The position numbers were made by a program, and so were the translations under genes. DNA of 64,000 bases from Tillandsia leiboldiana (lineage: Eukaryota; Streptophyta; Magnoliopsida; Poales; Bromeliaceae), in NCBI GenBank assembly GCA_029204045.2, contig JAQNDB010000108.1:1-64000 (forward strand). The letters run 5' to 3'. The notes under the pieces were generated by a model. The model saw only the letters and a program-made list of their open reading frames with translations, ran no database searches and was not told where the DNA came from. Below are positions 11,824 through 21,659 of the stretch, piece by piece; positions within the stretch are counted from its first letter, which is position 1, and every line of letters starts with the position of its first letter.

Positions 11824-13399
11824 GTAGGTGCATTTTGCACCCAACACCTTAGTGTTTAAGTCCCTAACATTTTAACACCTAAAATATTAAGTTTCCTTAC
11901 AATTTAGTCCATTTTAGGGTACTTTTTACGCAATTCGAGAAAATCCGCTCGTCGTTTTGCGAAACGGACTTCGCCACGACGTCCGGCTCGTCGAGACCTG
12001 TTAAGTAGCGTATTTGTTTGGTTTGTTCGATGCTCGGATAAAAACTTGGTCCATAAAGTTCGACCAAATACAGTGCGTTGCACGCACTCCGATGCACCCG
12101 GGTCGCCAAACGTGAATTCCGTCAGTGCCATCGCGCTCAGAACTTCGAAATTAGTTAGGTTTGACTACTCATACCCCTATGTTAGGGTTCCAGACGGCGA
12201 AACGGCCGTTAGTGATCAAAAAGGGATTAAAAATAGGGATTACTATTCACAACTTAAGTTGTGGGACCCGTTTTTGATTTCTGATTTATGGAAGATCCGA
12301 CCGTCGGATCGAAAACATATGAATATGAAACTTTTATGTTTCGACGAGACGATCGCAATGGTGATCTCGGATTTTTCAGATCAGGCCCCGATCAAAAGTC
12401 GACATTTCTGGGCCACTATTGACCCACTAATTGCCCATTTTTGCTATTTTAATAATTCTGAAAATTATTTAAACTTAAATTTTGAATTTTAAAAAATTAC
12501 GGTTACTACATGTGGGGATATCACCCCTCTATGATTGATAACAGGCATATTGTTGTACAACTGATATGAGCGAGAGGTAAGCAAGGAATGACCTACTTGG
12601 GTGAGATTGGTATACCATAGTAGGAATATTTCAGCATGCTTTACTAATATATGTTTCACCCACTTTTATTGTTTCTGAGGACAAAGCATGCTTGCATGGA
12701 CATGTAGTTAGGCCATCTTTTACTGCTACACTACTTTTGGAACTTGACTTAGGAGAAACCATGTATTCCTTTTCTCCTTCTTTGTTAGTCAGGTGATCTG
12801 TGTTGCTCAGGTTCGAGCAGGGGTTCTGAGTAGTGTAGTCGGGACTTGGTGTCTGGGACAGGTTGGATTAGTTGTGGGGCTTTGCGGCAACCGCGGATAT
12901 TGGGTGGTTGACCAGACATTTATTTATGCACCAGATTGGGTATCTGATTTCTCTAGTGGACAGAGTTTCCCACTATTTGAGTATTTTTGCATCTGATTGA
13001 GGACTGAGGCTTTCTTTAGTGGTTGGGCTTTCCCACTTTGATCAGAGTCATGATCCAGTCCTGCTGATTTACGATACTTGTTACTGAGGCACTTTACTCG
13101 TGTGGGTCGCTCCCCTCGAGTGCCACTCCGGAGTGTGCGATTTTCAGACTTCGAGTCCTTGAGACTCCCATCCCCTATCGGTGTTATGCGTAGGCTGGCA
13201 TACCCGATTTGGCAGGCACAGCAGGCAGTACCAGTTCTACTGGTGGGGCATTAGATTGGGTTTATTACAGACATTTGCCTTATAGTTGCACTCGTGTCAG
13301 GGGGACCGAGTGGAGTCTAGTAGCTGTGTTTAGACCAGTGCTAGTGTTGTTGGGAACCGTCTGGGGTTACGGTGGTCCCAGGGTCATTGTGAGTTGTTG

Positions 13400-13732
13400 A
13401 CCACGGCATAAGCAGGCATAGGCAGGCATAGGCAGGCATGGCAGGCATGGCAGGCATAGGCAGGCACAGGCAGGCATGGCAGGCATAGCAGGCATAGGCA
13501 GGCATGGCAGGCATAGGCAGGCATGGCAGGTATGGCAGGCATAGGCAGGCGCAGGCAGGCATGGCAGGCATAGCAGGCATAAGCAGGCATAGGCAGGCAT
13601 GGCAGGCATGGCAGGCATAGCAGGCATAAGCAGGCATAGGCAGGCATGGCAGGCATGGCAGGCATAGGCAGGCATGGCAGGCATGGCAGGCATAGGCAGG
13701 CATGGCAGGCATAGGCAGGCTCAGCAGGCATA
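13400..13732 (+). repeat. GGCAGGCATA-type minisatellite inside E2
   Basis: A dense array built from GGCAGGCATA and GGCAGGCATG units in irregular order, about 330 bp. Ala/Pro/Cys-rich ORFs on the minus strand are translations of the array, not genes. Confidence 0.9.
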
Positions 13733-13852
13733 GAGGCTGGATAGCTGTTGAGAGTCTCCAGCTTCCTTCTTTTTCAGTCTTTACGGTTTTGGTTAGCTTT
13801 TGTATTTTGAGGACTTAGTGGGCAGACCGTCGGGTCTGGCGGTGGTACCCAC

Positions 13853-13881
13853 TGAGAACTCCCTTTTTGGTGTAGTTCTCA
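13853..13881 (+). other. Conserved LTR hairpin 1 (E2)
   Basis: TGAGAACT ... AGTTCTCA, an 8-bp stem, in the same context as in the E1, E3 and E4 LTRs. Confidence 0.55.
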
Positions 13882-14324
13882 CACCCTCTGTGGGTTTTCC
13901 CCCTCATTTTCTTTCCTCTCCTCTGTTTTGTAGAGTCCTAGCGGATGTTGCTGTTTCTGCGATTGTTGATCGAGGCGAGAGAGTTGCGAGATAGATCCCT
14001 ACCCGTCGTTGGAGAGTAGTGGTACCCGTTCAGAGGAGATTACAGCAGATTAGTTGTTTTACTTTTTCCTCTTTTGAGAGACTGATGTAGTGAGGACATT
14101 ATGTACCGTGAGACTGTACACCGTTGTATTTATTGGAGTTACCTCCCGGTTGAGTCTAGAGCTTGTACATGAGGATATTGTATGATTATCATTTTTGGGA
14201 GACAGACTTATTGTCTTATTTCTAGTTGTACAGTGATTGATTTTTAGTTATACAGCAGATCTTTTATTTATAGCTCTGATATTTTGTTTAGCTGTAGTAC
14301 TTTTCTTGCAGGAAGGACGCTTCG

Positions 14325-14344
14325 CCTATGCAGGTTGGCATAGG
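14325..14344 (+). other. Conserved LTR hairpin 2 (E2), variant stem
   Basis: CCTATGC ... GCATAGG between the conserved flanks GCTTCG and TGGCGGATCTG. E1, E3 and E4 carry CTGTACGG ... CCGTACAG between the same flanks. Both arms differ while pairing is kept. Confidence 0.6.
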
Positions 14345-14396
14345 TGGCGGATCTGTTGGCGAGCCCGGGTCGCAGTTTCGACCCCGGGGCGTGACA

Positions 14397-14755
14397 TCCT
14401 CGGGTCTCATGCTGCTCCCAAATGGTGAGTACGACGTTCGACGTTCAGTACGTCGAGGCCCACCTACTGGTGGCCTCGGTTCAGTTTAGAAGAGCTTAGG
14501 TGTGGACTTCTAGCTTAAAAAGTGTTAAAAAGCATGTAATTATGCAATTATAATAAACCCTAGGGGTCTAAATGTAATTGTGACCTTATGGGCTGTCTTA
14601 GGCTGTGTGCCTATGATCTCTAAACCTTTCGTTAGAGATCTGACAGCTTCCGTTGAGCGGGATTTGGTTATCAGATTGTAAATCAGCGCGCCACGTGTAC
14701 AATCCGCGCCCGGCGCGCCCCGCGCACGCGCGCCCGCCAATGGCGGTGCGCCACA
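14397..14755. other. Unassigned spacer between E2 and GA
   Basis: No coding potential is recognised. The right part is GC-rich (GCGCGCC-type words), as in retrotransposon LTRs. The last five bases, CCACA, are the presumed target duplication of GA, whose partner would be outside the window. Confidence 0.4.
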
Positions 14756-15489
14756 TGTAGTAGCTGCGGGTTTTAAAATACTTTGGTTCTCTCCGTTAGT
14801 TTTATTTTGCACCGCGGTTCGCCTAAGGGGTCTGGAGGGTGGCTAATATTTCTTTGTTTCTGGGCAGACCGTCGGGGCTCGTGGGTATTTTTAGACAATA
14901 AAGCTCGCGAAACGGAGAATGGCGACGCGATCGGTGTTGGATTCCGACTCCGGAATCTCCCGGAATAAATTCCGGAAGGTTGCTAGCAGTTAGACGACTT
15001 ACACAGTCTTCGAGGCAGACCGGACCCTGGTTTGTGACCGATCTCCCTAGTCTATCTGTTTGAGATTTGGGGTTAATTCCCACTGTTCTTTTGAACCGAT
15101 CGGTTTATCTTGTGGTTTGGGGTTAGGGTTCGGCTATTCCCACTTCTCGCACCCTAGGCGTACAATACCCCGAGCGCAGATGAGGAGCCGCCTCCCCCCC
15201 CCCCCCCCCCCCAACGCTACCTTCTTCCCATCGATCGGCGTGGAGAACCGAAACGGCGCGACCGAGGAGAGGGAGGAACGACCGCACACCCTCCGTAACC
15301 GGGCACGCAAGAACGGGACGATCCCCCTCGTTCAACCCTAGCCAACGAAACCGAGGTGAGCCGTGCTTTCGATTCCCCTTTTCGTTTCTCGTTTCGAGCA
15401 AAGGGGAGGGAGTTCTTGGAGTGTTCGGAGGTGGGGCACCCGATGCCCTAGGAGGCGGGGGAGGGGCGAGCCAACCGCCGGCAGGGCAT

Positions 15490-15965
15490 CCGCGCGGGCT
15501 TGATGCCGCACGGGGCCGCCCGGGCCTGCGGGCAGCTCCCCCGCGCGGGATGGGCGCCGCGCGGGGCCGCCCGCATGCCGCGCGGGGCCGCCCGGGCCTG
15601 CGGGCAGCTCCCCCGCGCGGGATGGGCGCCGCGCGGGGCCGCCCGCATTCGGGGGCGCCGCGCGGGGCTGGGCACCGCGCGGGGCAGCCCGCGCATGCGG
15701 GCAGTGCAACCGCGCCGGCTGGGCACCGCGCGGGGCCGCCCGCATGCGGGGGCGCCGCGCGGGGCTGGGCACCGCGCGGGGCAGCCCGCGCATGCGGGCA
15801 GTGCACCCGCGCGGGCTGGGTGTCGCGCGGGGTCCCCCGAATGCGGGGCTGCCGCGCGGGGCTGGGCACCGCGCAGGGCAACCCGCGCATGCGGGCAGTG
15901 CACCCGCGCGGGCTGGGCGCCGCGCGGGGTCGCCCGCATGCGAGGGCGCCGTGCGAGGCCGTGCG
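15490..15965 (+). repeat. GC-rich tandem array in GA LTR
   Basis: Repeats built on GCGCGGGGCNGCCCGC and CATGCGGGCAGTGCA words. Because they lack stop codons in several frames they yield long Arg/Ala/Gly/Pro-rich ORFs on both strands (up to 314 codons), which are artefacts. The antisense GA LTR has the same array at about 56620-57040 in a different repeat number. Confidence 0.88.
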
Positions 15966-16520
15966 CCGTGCGGGTCTGACACCGAACGGGCCCATGCGCA
16001 CACGCGGATAGCGACGACGCGGGGTCACCTCCGCCACGGTCACCGACGTCGCCCCCGTCGGAACCAAGGGTCCCGTTCCGGGACGGGAACCGGATAGTAT
16101 AATTGTTTTTCATTGACGGCGTTTGGTGGGTACTGATTCCCTTTCCGGGGATTCCTTTGTAGTTTCGGGGATCGCGCCGGGACGCGGGGGAGTCGAGAGT
16201 TGATCACTACACGTGACAGGTGGGTTTTTGCTTTGGGATTTAGTGTCGGGTTTCCGGCAATTGTACCTTGTTTAAAAACTAATCGCGCTAATATGTGGTA
16301 TTATGGTTACTTTGCTCGGATATGCGGTATTATGGTTACGATGCTCGGATATGTGGTACTATTGGTTACTTTGCTATAGGCTGCAGCACGCGCACCCGCG
16401 GTTTGGCCACCGCAAAGGGTGCACTTTTCCGGAAAAGCGGTCTATGACCCGTGTATACCCACGTGGACGTAGTGGGGCCCCTGTAGTTGTGGGGTTTGGA
16501 TGCGCCGAGGTGCGGGCGGT

Positions 16521-16673
16521 GCGACCCGTCGGTTTAGTTGTCCGAGGTGGTCGGGTATTGCAGGGTTACAGGCGACCCGTCGGTTTAGTTGTCCGACGTG
16601 GTCGGGTATTGCAGGGTTACAGGCGACCCGTCGGTTTAGTTGTCCGACGTGGTCCGGCATTGCAGGTTTACAG
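16521..16673 (+). repeat. Three 51-bp direct repeats in GA LTR
   Basis: Units start GCGACCCGTCGG at 16521, 16572 and 16623. Each contains the inverted repeat CGTCGG/CCGACG around TTTAGTTGT. Two related units occur in the GB LTR near 55355-55450. Confidence 0.85.
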
Positions 16674-16689
16674 GTGTTCGTATTACTTT

Positions 16690-17000
16690 TCCCTTATGAG
16701 CTGTTTGGGGCCTTTTTCACTAACAGCGTCAAGAAGAAATTGGAGGATGACTTGAACCACTTCCAGCAGGGGAGCAAGACAATTATGGAATATCAACGAG
16801 AGTTTGTGCGGCTGGCCAACTACGTTCCTTTCGTTATAAGGGATGAGTCCCACAAGGCGCAACTTTTCGTGGACGGCCTACGAAGCGACATTTTCCAGGT
16901 CGTGCAAGCGGCTGATTTGCACACCTTTCAGAAAGTGGTCGACAGGGCCACGGTGGTGGAGCGCGGGTTCGCCGTTACAGCGCCAGGAGGGAGAGCCCGG
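16690..17000 (+). pseudogene. gag: GA gag, capsid part, truncated
   Basis: The frame contains 'VKKKLEDDLNHFQQGS' and 'EYQREFVRLANYVP', typical of the retrotrans_gag domain of plant Ty3/gypsy elements, which forms the virus-like particle. The N-terminal part is missing because of a deletion that fused the LTR to mid-gag. Around 16990-17000 the frame shifts, and the natural continuation (a basic, Gln-rich segment) is read from 17000 in another frame. No functional Gag can be made. Confidence 0.82.
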
Positions 17001-18516
17001 TGCACCAAGAGGAAAGGAAGCGACAGCAACAGTACCCCGGGGGAGGCTTCTCTTGGGGAAACCGACCCCCCAAGCGTTGGAGACCACAGTCAAAATCTCG
17101 GAGCGCACCTACAGGAGGACCGAGGACGGGGGATAGGCCGTGTATAATTTGTGGGGGAGGGCATCCAGTGGGAGATTTCCCCCAGAGAGGTAATCATTGT
17201 TTTCGATGCGGCAAACAGGGGCACTTCCGCCGCGACTGCCCCTTGGCCTGGGGACCGGCACCCTCTGCAGCTTCTACGCCTTCGCCACAGCTGTCAGGGC
17301 GGGGGAAAGCTCCTATGGGGTCGACGTCTAGACCCCCTGCACCACGGCGAGCGGAGGATAGGCAGCCTCAACCTGGCGGGCGAGTTTACTCGATGGCCCG
17401 CCAAGAGACGGATCCGCCAGAGGACGCACTAGCAGGTATTACTTCTGTTTCAAATTCCCGTGCTAGGACTCTTTTTGATACCGGAGCAACACACTCATTC
17501 ATTTCTCGTGACTTCGTGTTTGTGCATGGTGTTGGGGAGGTACCCCTCCAAAATCGACTGACGGTCCAAACGGCGGGAGGGGATCTGGAGGCGGTCAGCT
17601 TTGTGGCCGCCTGCCCGATTAAACTAGGGCGACTGGCTTGCCCTTGGGATTTGGTGGTAATTCCCCTGAAGGAGTACGATGTAGTGTTGGGCATGGATTG
17701 GCTCTCAAGGTACCAAGTACTCATCGACTGTGAGAAGCGGCTTGTGCAACTACAGGAACCGAGCTTCCCTGAAAACGTGTATCTGGCGGGCAAGGGCATC
17801 TCCTTCCCAGCGGTCATCACAGCGGCACGGGCCAGGAGACTAGTAGAGGGTGGGTGTGTGGCCTACTTGGCGTCTGTGGACTTAGTCACCCGACCCTCGG
17901 GGACACCGGCGGACATTCAAGTGGTGAGGGACTTCCCCGATGTCTTCCCGACGGAACTACCCGGGATACCCCCTGAACGAGAGGTGGTATTCCCTATCGA
18001 ACTCTTACCGGGTACTCAGCCTATCACGAAGGCGCCCTACCAAATGGCCTTCGTGGAGTTGAAGGAGCTTAAGGCGCAACTGGAGGACCTCTTGGACAAA
18101 GGGTTTATCAGGCCGAGTGTGTCGCCCTGGGGTGCACCGGTACTCTTTGTGCGGAAGAAAGACGGAAGCCTGCGTCTCTGCATCGACTACAGAGGGATAA
18201 ACAAGGTTACAGTGAAGAATAAGTACCCCCTGCCCAGAATAGACGACCTCTTCGACCAGTTGCTAGGAGCGACGGTGTTCTCGAAGATTGATCTGCAATC
18301 GAGCTACCATCAGCTCCGGGTTCAGAATGAGGACATCCCAAGGACGGCCTTCCGGACCCGGTATGGCCACTACGAGTTCACGGTTATGCTGTTCGGGCTT
18401 ACGAACGCCCCCGCAGTCTTCATGGATATGATGAACCGGATCTTCAGACCCTTTCTAGACCGGTTCGTAGTGGTCTTCATCGACGACATCCTGATCTATT
18501 CACCCACCGACGAGGA
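17000..18516 (+). pseudogene. pol: GA gag C-terminus, protease and reverse transcriptase (first half of pol)
   Basis: The open frame shows, in order, a CCHC zinc knuckle (CX2CX4HX4C, residues about 67-80, preceded by a degenerate one), an aspartic protease motif DTG (about residue 160) and reverse transcriptase. The RT has 'WGAPVLFVRKKDGSLRLC' (fingers/palm) and FIDD, the gypsy version of YXDD, near residue 500. It is cut at 18516 by the GB LTR; the last codons of the ORF read LTR sequence. The remainder of this pol lies at 58994-60121 and 57803-58981 on the other strand. The sequence resembles the Tekay/Del chromovirus lineage; that placement is from memory of the family. Confidence 0.92.
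18512..18516. repeat. GAGGA at GA/GB junction, left breakpoint
   Basis: The duplicated target GAGGA directly precedes TGTAATAACC. Its partner appears as TCCTC at 60117-60121 on the other side of the inverted block. Confidence 0.85.
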
Positions 18517-18850
18517 TGTAATAACCGCGAGTTTATTTTCCTTTTTGGTCCTCCCTTTGAATTTTATTGAACCTTTTCGACTAAAGGGGTCTGGGGTGTG
18601 ATTTATTTTTCCTTCGTTCTGGGCAGACCGTCGGGGCTCGCGGGTATTTTTGGATAATAAAGATCGCGAAACGGAGACCGGCGGCGTGATCGGTTTTGGA
18701 TTCCGACTCCGGAATCTCCCGAAATAAATTCTGGAAGTTTAGTACGGTTCAGGCAACTTCCACAAGTACCGAGGCAGACCGGACCCTGGTTCGCCCCCAA
18801 ATCAACCTGTCGCTTTGCTTGAGGTTTGGGTTTTAACCACCCCATTTCAC

Positions 18851-18855
18851 ATTCG
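18851..18855. repeat. Target-site duplication ATTCG, left copy (S1)
   Basis: ATTCG directly before the S1 5' LTR, matched at 53820-53824 after the 3' LTR, 35 kb away. Confidence 0.95.
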
Positions 18856-19082
18856 TGTTACGGAATTTGAGTTGGCGTAGTTTCGTGAAAGTTTCAAGTC
18901 TTGAAGATTGAAGGTGAAGAAAGTTGGATCATTTAACTCAATCTCAAGAAAGAAGAATTCAAAAGGATCAGGTATGTTTAACTAAAGATTTTGTGTGATC
19001 CGAATACTTCTTGTAGTGTAGAAACACTTGGAAGAATCTTTCATTGCATAAAAATCAAAAACTGGACTTGGGACATGTTCAG

Positions 19083-19366
19083 GATCCGGATCAGGTTGTT
19101 CAATCCGGATCCCGAAGGTGGTTCGTTCATACACCAGTTCAATCCGGATCGTAGCCTCTCTTGATCCGGATCCCGAACACTGAGTTTACCATTTTCCTTG
19201 AACGATCCGGATCAGGCTTCGCAATCCGGATCCCGAACGTTGATGTTTGGTGAACTGTATGAACGATCCGGATCAAGCACTTCGATCCAGATCCCGAACC
19301 TTCGTTTTTCTGGAACTACCTGACTCGTTACGACGATCCGGATCATAGCTAATCCGATCCGGATCG
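19083..19366 (+). promoter_or_regulatory. Array of CCGG-centred palindromes in S1 LTR U3
   Basis: Ten sites of GATCCGGATC or one-base variants in about 285 bp, in alternating spacing, many followed by CCCGAAC. They lie just upstream of the TATA position, as expected for enhancer-like sites. The binding factor is unknown. Confidence 0.75.
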
Positions 19367-19431
19367 CCGTCCGTAAAATTTCCAGAAATGGTAGGTTTTT
19401 TATTCTTATCTCCTTCCTAGGGTTTCTAAAC

Positions 19432-19439
19432 TATTAATA
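19432..19439 (+). promoter_or_regulatory. S1 5' LTR TATA position (mutated)
   Basis: TATTAATA here corresponds to TATAAATA in the S1 3' LTR (53058-53065) and in the S2 5' LTR (44108-44115, minus). Confidence 0.65.
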
Positions 19440-19713
19440 GACCCTATGACTCCTTTTCTAGGGTAAAGGAAAATAGCCGTCATATTCATATCTTATTTTA
19501 TACGGCTCTAGATCCACATATAGAGAAGAAAGGAAATCATTAGAGAATACTCTATGTTTCTTCATCTATATTGATTAGTTTGATTCTAGGTTTTCATACT
19601 CACATCTTGAGTTGAATCAAACTAATGAATACTTAGATGGTATTTCCGATCTATCTTTGATCTAAGTATTCGGCGGATCATCACCACCAAAAACAACAAT
19701 TTACCCCAAAAAT

Positions 19714-19895
19714 CGGCGCGTGGATTCGCGTGTCCTTGTGGATTCAAGGTTCAACCGCTCTCGTGGATTCGGAGCGAGGCACGTTCGTGGATTCGAAGGG
19801 TGCTATTGGGTGAAGACCGTGGACTCGGTCGGACGTCGTGGATTCGACGTTGGACGCCGTGGATTCGGCGTTGGGCGCAGATCGTGGATTCGAGA
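19714..19895 (+). repeat. Row of eight small inverted repeats with TGGATT loops (S1 5' LTR)
   Basis: Each unit is a different stem around the same loop, for example CCTTG-TGGATT-CAAGG, GACCG-TGGACT-CGGTC, ACGTCG-TGGATT-CGACGT and ACGCCG-TGGATT-CGGCGT. They lie downstream of the TATA position, hence in the transcribed R/U5 leader. Copies are at 53341-53520 and, on the minus strand, 43641-43822. The overlapping 82-codon ORF is not a gene. Confidence 0.8.
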
Positions 19896-20193
19896 AGCGT
19901 CGTGGAGCGAGCAGAGAAGATCCTCTAGGAGCGTATGGAAAAGGTTGAGTCGTAAGTGTGTACGGTAAATCACCTTGTACGTGTTTTAATTCTAGTGGAT
20001 TTCGCCGTGTTATCGGTCCCGTGGTTTTTTACTCCGGTGATGGAGTTTTCCACGTAAAAATCTTGCGAGTTATTTTTATTTCCGCATTGGGTTTTTATCG
20101 CAACGATTTTTGTGTGTTTATACGTTTACACCTATTCACCCCCCTCTAGGTGTTTTTTCCCCTATTTAGATCCTTATTACATATAACCCAACA

Positions 20194-20210
20194 AGTGGTA
20201 TCAGAGCGGG
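20194..20210 (+). promoter_or_regulatory. S1 primer-binding site
   Basis: AGTGGTATCAGAGCGGG directly after the 5' LTR, complementary to the initiator-Met tRNA 3' end. Confidence 0.9.
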
Positions 20211-20226
20211 AATAGGGTTGTAAACA

Positions 20227-20481
20227 ATGGTTGATGGTGGAAACATCAACTGACCCCCGTTCTTCGATGGAACAAATTATGCGTACTGGAAAGTGCGGAT
20301 GAAAGCCTTTTTAATTTCCATCGACGAACGGGTGTGGCAATCAATTGAATTAGGATGGTCTAATCCAACTGAATTTATTGGTGATGTTCGCACCTTAAAA
20401 CCTAGGTCAAAATGGACCAAGGAAGAGTTAGATTCATCTTCTTACAATGGCAAGGGAATTAATGCTATTTTTAATGCCTTA
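20227..20481 (+). pseudogene. gag: S1 gag, N-terminal fragment
   Basis: Starts ATG at 20227. A TGA replaces an Arg codon at 20251-20253 (the S2 copy has CGA), so only eight residues would be made. Beyond the stop the frame continues with 'YWKVRMKAFLISIDERVW', the N-terminal domain of plant copia gag, until E3 interrupts it at 20482. The reading continues at 31219-31309 and, after a gap, at 44692-45146. Confidence 0.88.
20477..20481. repeat. Target-site duplication CCTTA, left copy (E3)
   Basis: CCTTA in S1 gag directly before the E3 LTR; matched at 31219-31223. Confidence 0.95.
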
Positions 20482-21659
20482 TGTGAGGTCCCGGAATCCC
20501 CCGCGTAGGGTTGCTGGTTGTTGGGCAGCTTTCGGTCGCCGTTGGGGGTGTTGGTGCGCGTGTTGGGGGCCCAGAAATGGATTTGTGATGCAATTTGGGA
20601 TTTGCTTGCATCACTGGAGGCCTGCGTGGGTTGCGCGCAATTTGGGACACAAGTGGTGGACATCGGGCTTAATTTGAGACCCCGTGGGAAGTTGGAGGAC
20701 CCGTCGGGTGTTTAGAAGTGATTTCGCGCGATTCAGATGTCAAAATTAGACTCCAGGTGAAGTCCGGATAAAAGTTTACCTCTCCGGTCGCCTTCGGGAA
20801 TTTTGGAGTTGGAATTGGGCAAATCGGACTTTAAAAATGAACCCGGCGCGAAAATCGGATCGAGTGGGCATTCGGCAAATTTTCGGGTGAGAATTTGGAG
20901 AAATGGAAATCGTTTTTGGATTCAGCGCGCGAAATCGCTAAGAATGGACTATTTATTTGTTGGTTTTGGAGCCCGGATGAAGTGCGCGTTTTTCGAGGCA
21001 AAACGACACGTTCATCGAGGCGTGGCGCGTGGCACGGATCCCGAGGCGGACGGGACGCGCAGGTCAAGGCGTGCGGTTCGAGGCGGCGTGCGGACAGGAC
21101 AGGCGCAGGCGCCTTCTCCGCGGGACGCGCGGGGGCCGCCACGTGGCGGGCCCCCGTTGGCGCCCGCGCGGGCGCGGGGACACGCGCGCCCGTGTAACGG
21201 GCCCGTGTCCCGCGCCTGGCGCGGGCGCAGTGTAACGCGCCCGTGTGGCGGGCGCGTTACCGCGCGCCACGTGGCGCGCTGGGCGCTTGGTGGACCCGGC
21301 GCACGCGCCCAGCCTTGTGAACCGTTCGGTTGGAGCCCCCCTGTTGGTTGCCGCCATGGACCAGGCCCGTGGACCGGGACCATGGACCACCTCCTCTTTC
21401 TTCTTCTTTCTTCTCCCCCGCAAGCCTTTCTCCTCCATTTTCTTTTCTTCCTTCTTCACCCGAGTGAGAGAGGGAGTAAGGAGGAGATTTTGGGTGGTGC
21501 GGTGGCGCGTCGTGAACCTCGTGGTGTGTGCGCGGGGCTCCGTTGGGAGCGTTGCGGCGACGGCGGCGCAGTCGGGTAGGTCCCGTGTGTTGGTTTTACT
21601 GTGTTTTTGTACAGTTTTTGGGGCGTTCTTTTGGACTGTAACTGACCTTCTTGCTCTTT

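Larger units (their letters stand above)
11824..14396 (+). mobile_element. E2: LTR fragment or solo LTR (plus strand), left edge uncertain
   Basis: The right end is clear: GGCGGATCTGTTGGCGAGCC followed by a terminal hairpin and GGGGCGTGACA, matching the E3 LTR end. Upstream, 12500-14396 follows the E3 LTR order: the 'GGGCAGACCGTCGGG' segment, hairpin 1, then hairpin 2. No matching internal region or second LTR follows. The left end could lie near 11853 (TGTTTAAGTCCC) but no convincing duplication of the right flank TCCTC was found. Confidence 0.6.
14756..16690 (+). repeat. GA 5' LTR, 3' part deleted
   Basis: Starts TGTAGTAGCTGCGGG and matches the antisense copy 56315-57766 over its shared length. 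It holds a C19 run (15194-15212), a splice-donor-like CCGAG/GTGAG (15355/15356), a GC-rich tandem array (about 15490-15960) and three 51-bp repeats (16521-16673). The rest of the LTR, the primer-binding site and the start of gag are missing: the sequence passes straight into mid-gag near 16690. The GB LTR shows how much LTR would normally follow. Confidence 0.82.
18856..20193 (+). repeat. S1 5' LTR
   Basis: Starts TGTTACGG and ends CCCAACA before the primer site. It contains ten ATCCGGAT-type palindromes (19083-19366), a TATA position altered to TATTAATA (19432-19439; TATAAATA in the 3' LTR) and a row of TGGATT-loop hairpins (19714-19895). Confidence 0.95.

Noticed and set aside
13341..13731. 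Cys/Pro/Ala-rich 'MPAMPAYACHAC' ORFs
   Set aside because: Translation of the GGCAGGCATA minisatellite in all three frames.
15123..16067. 314-codon Arg/Pro/Ala ORF (and 56472-57461)
   Set aside because: GC-rich array of the GA LTR; no conserved frame between the two GA LTR copies is needed to explain it.
20194..20210. tRNA-like match
   Set aside because: Only the primer-binding complement of the tRNA 3' end is present, with no cloverleaf.
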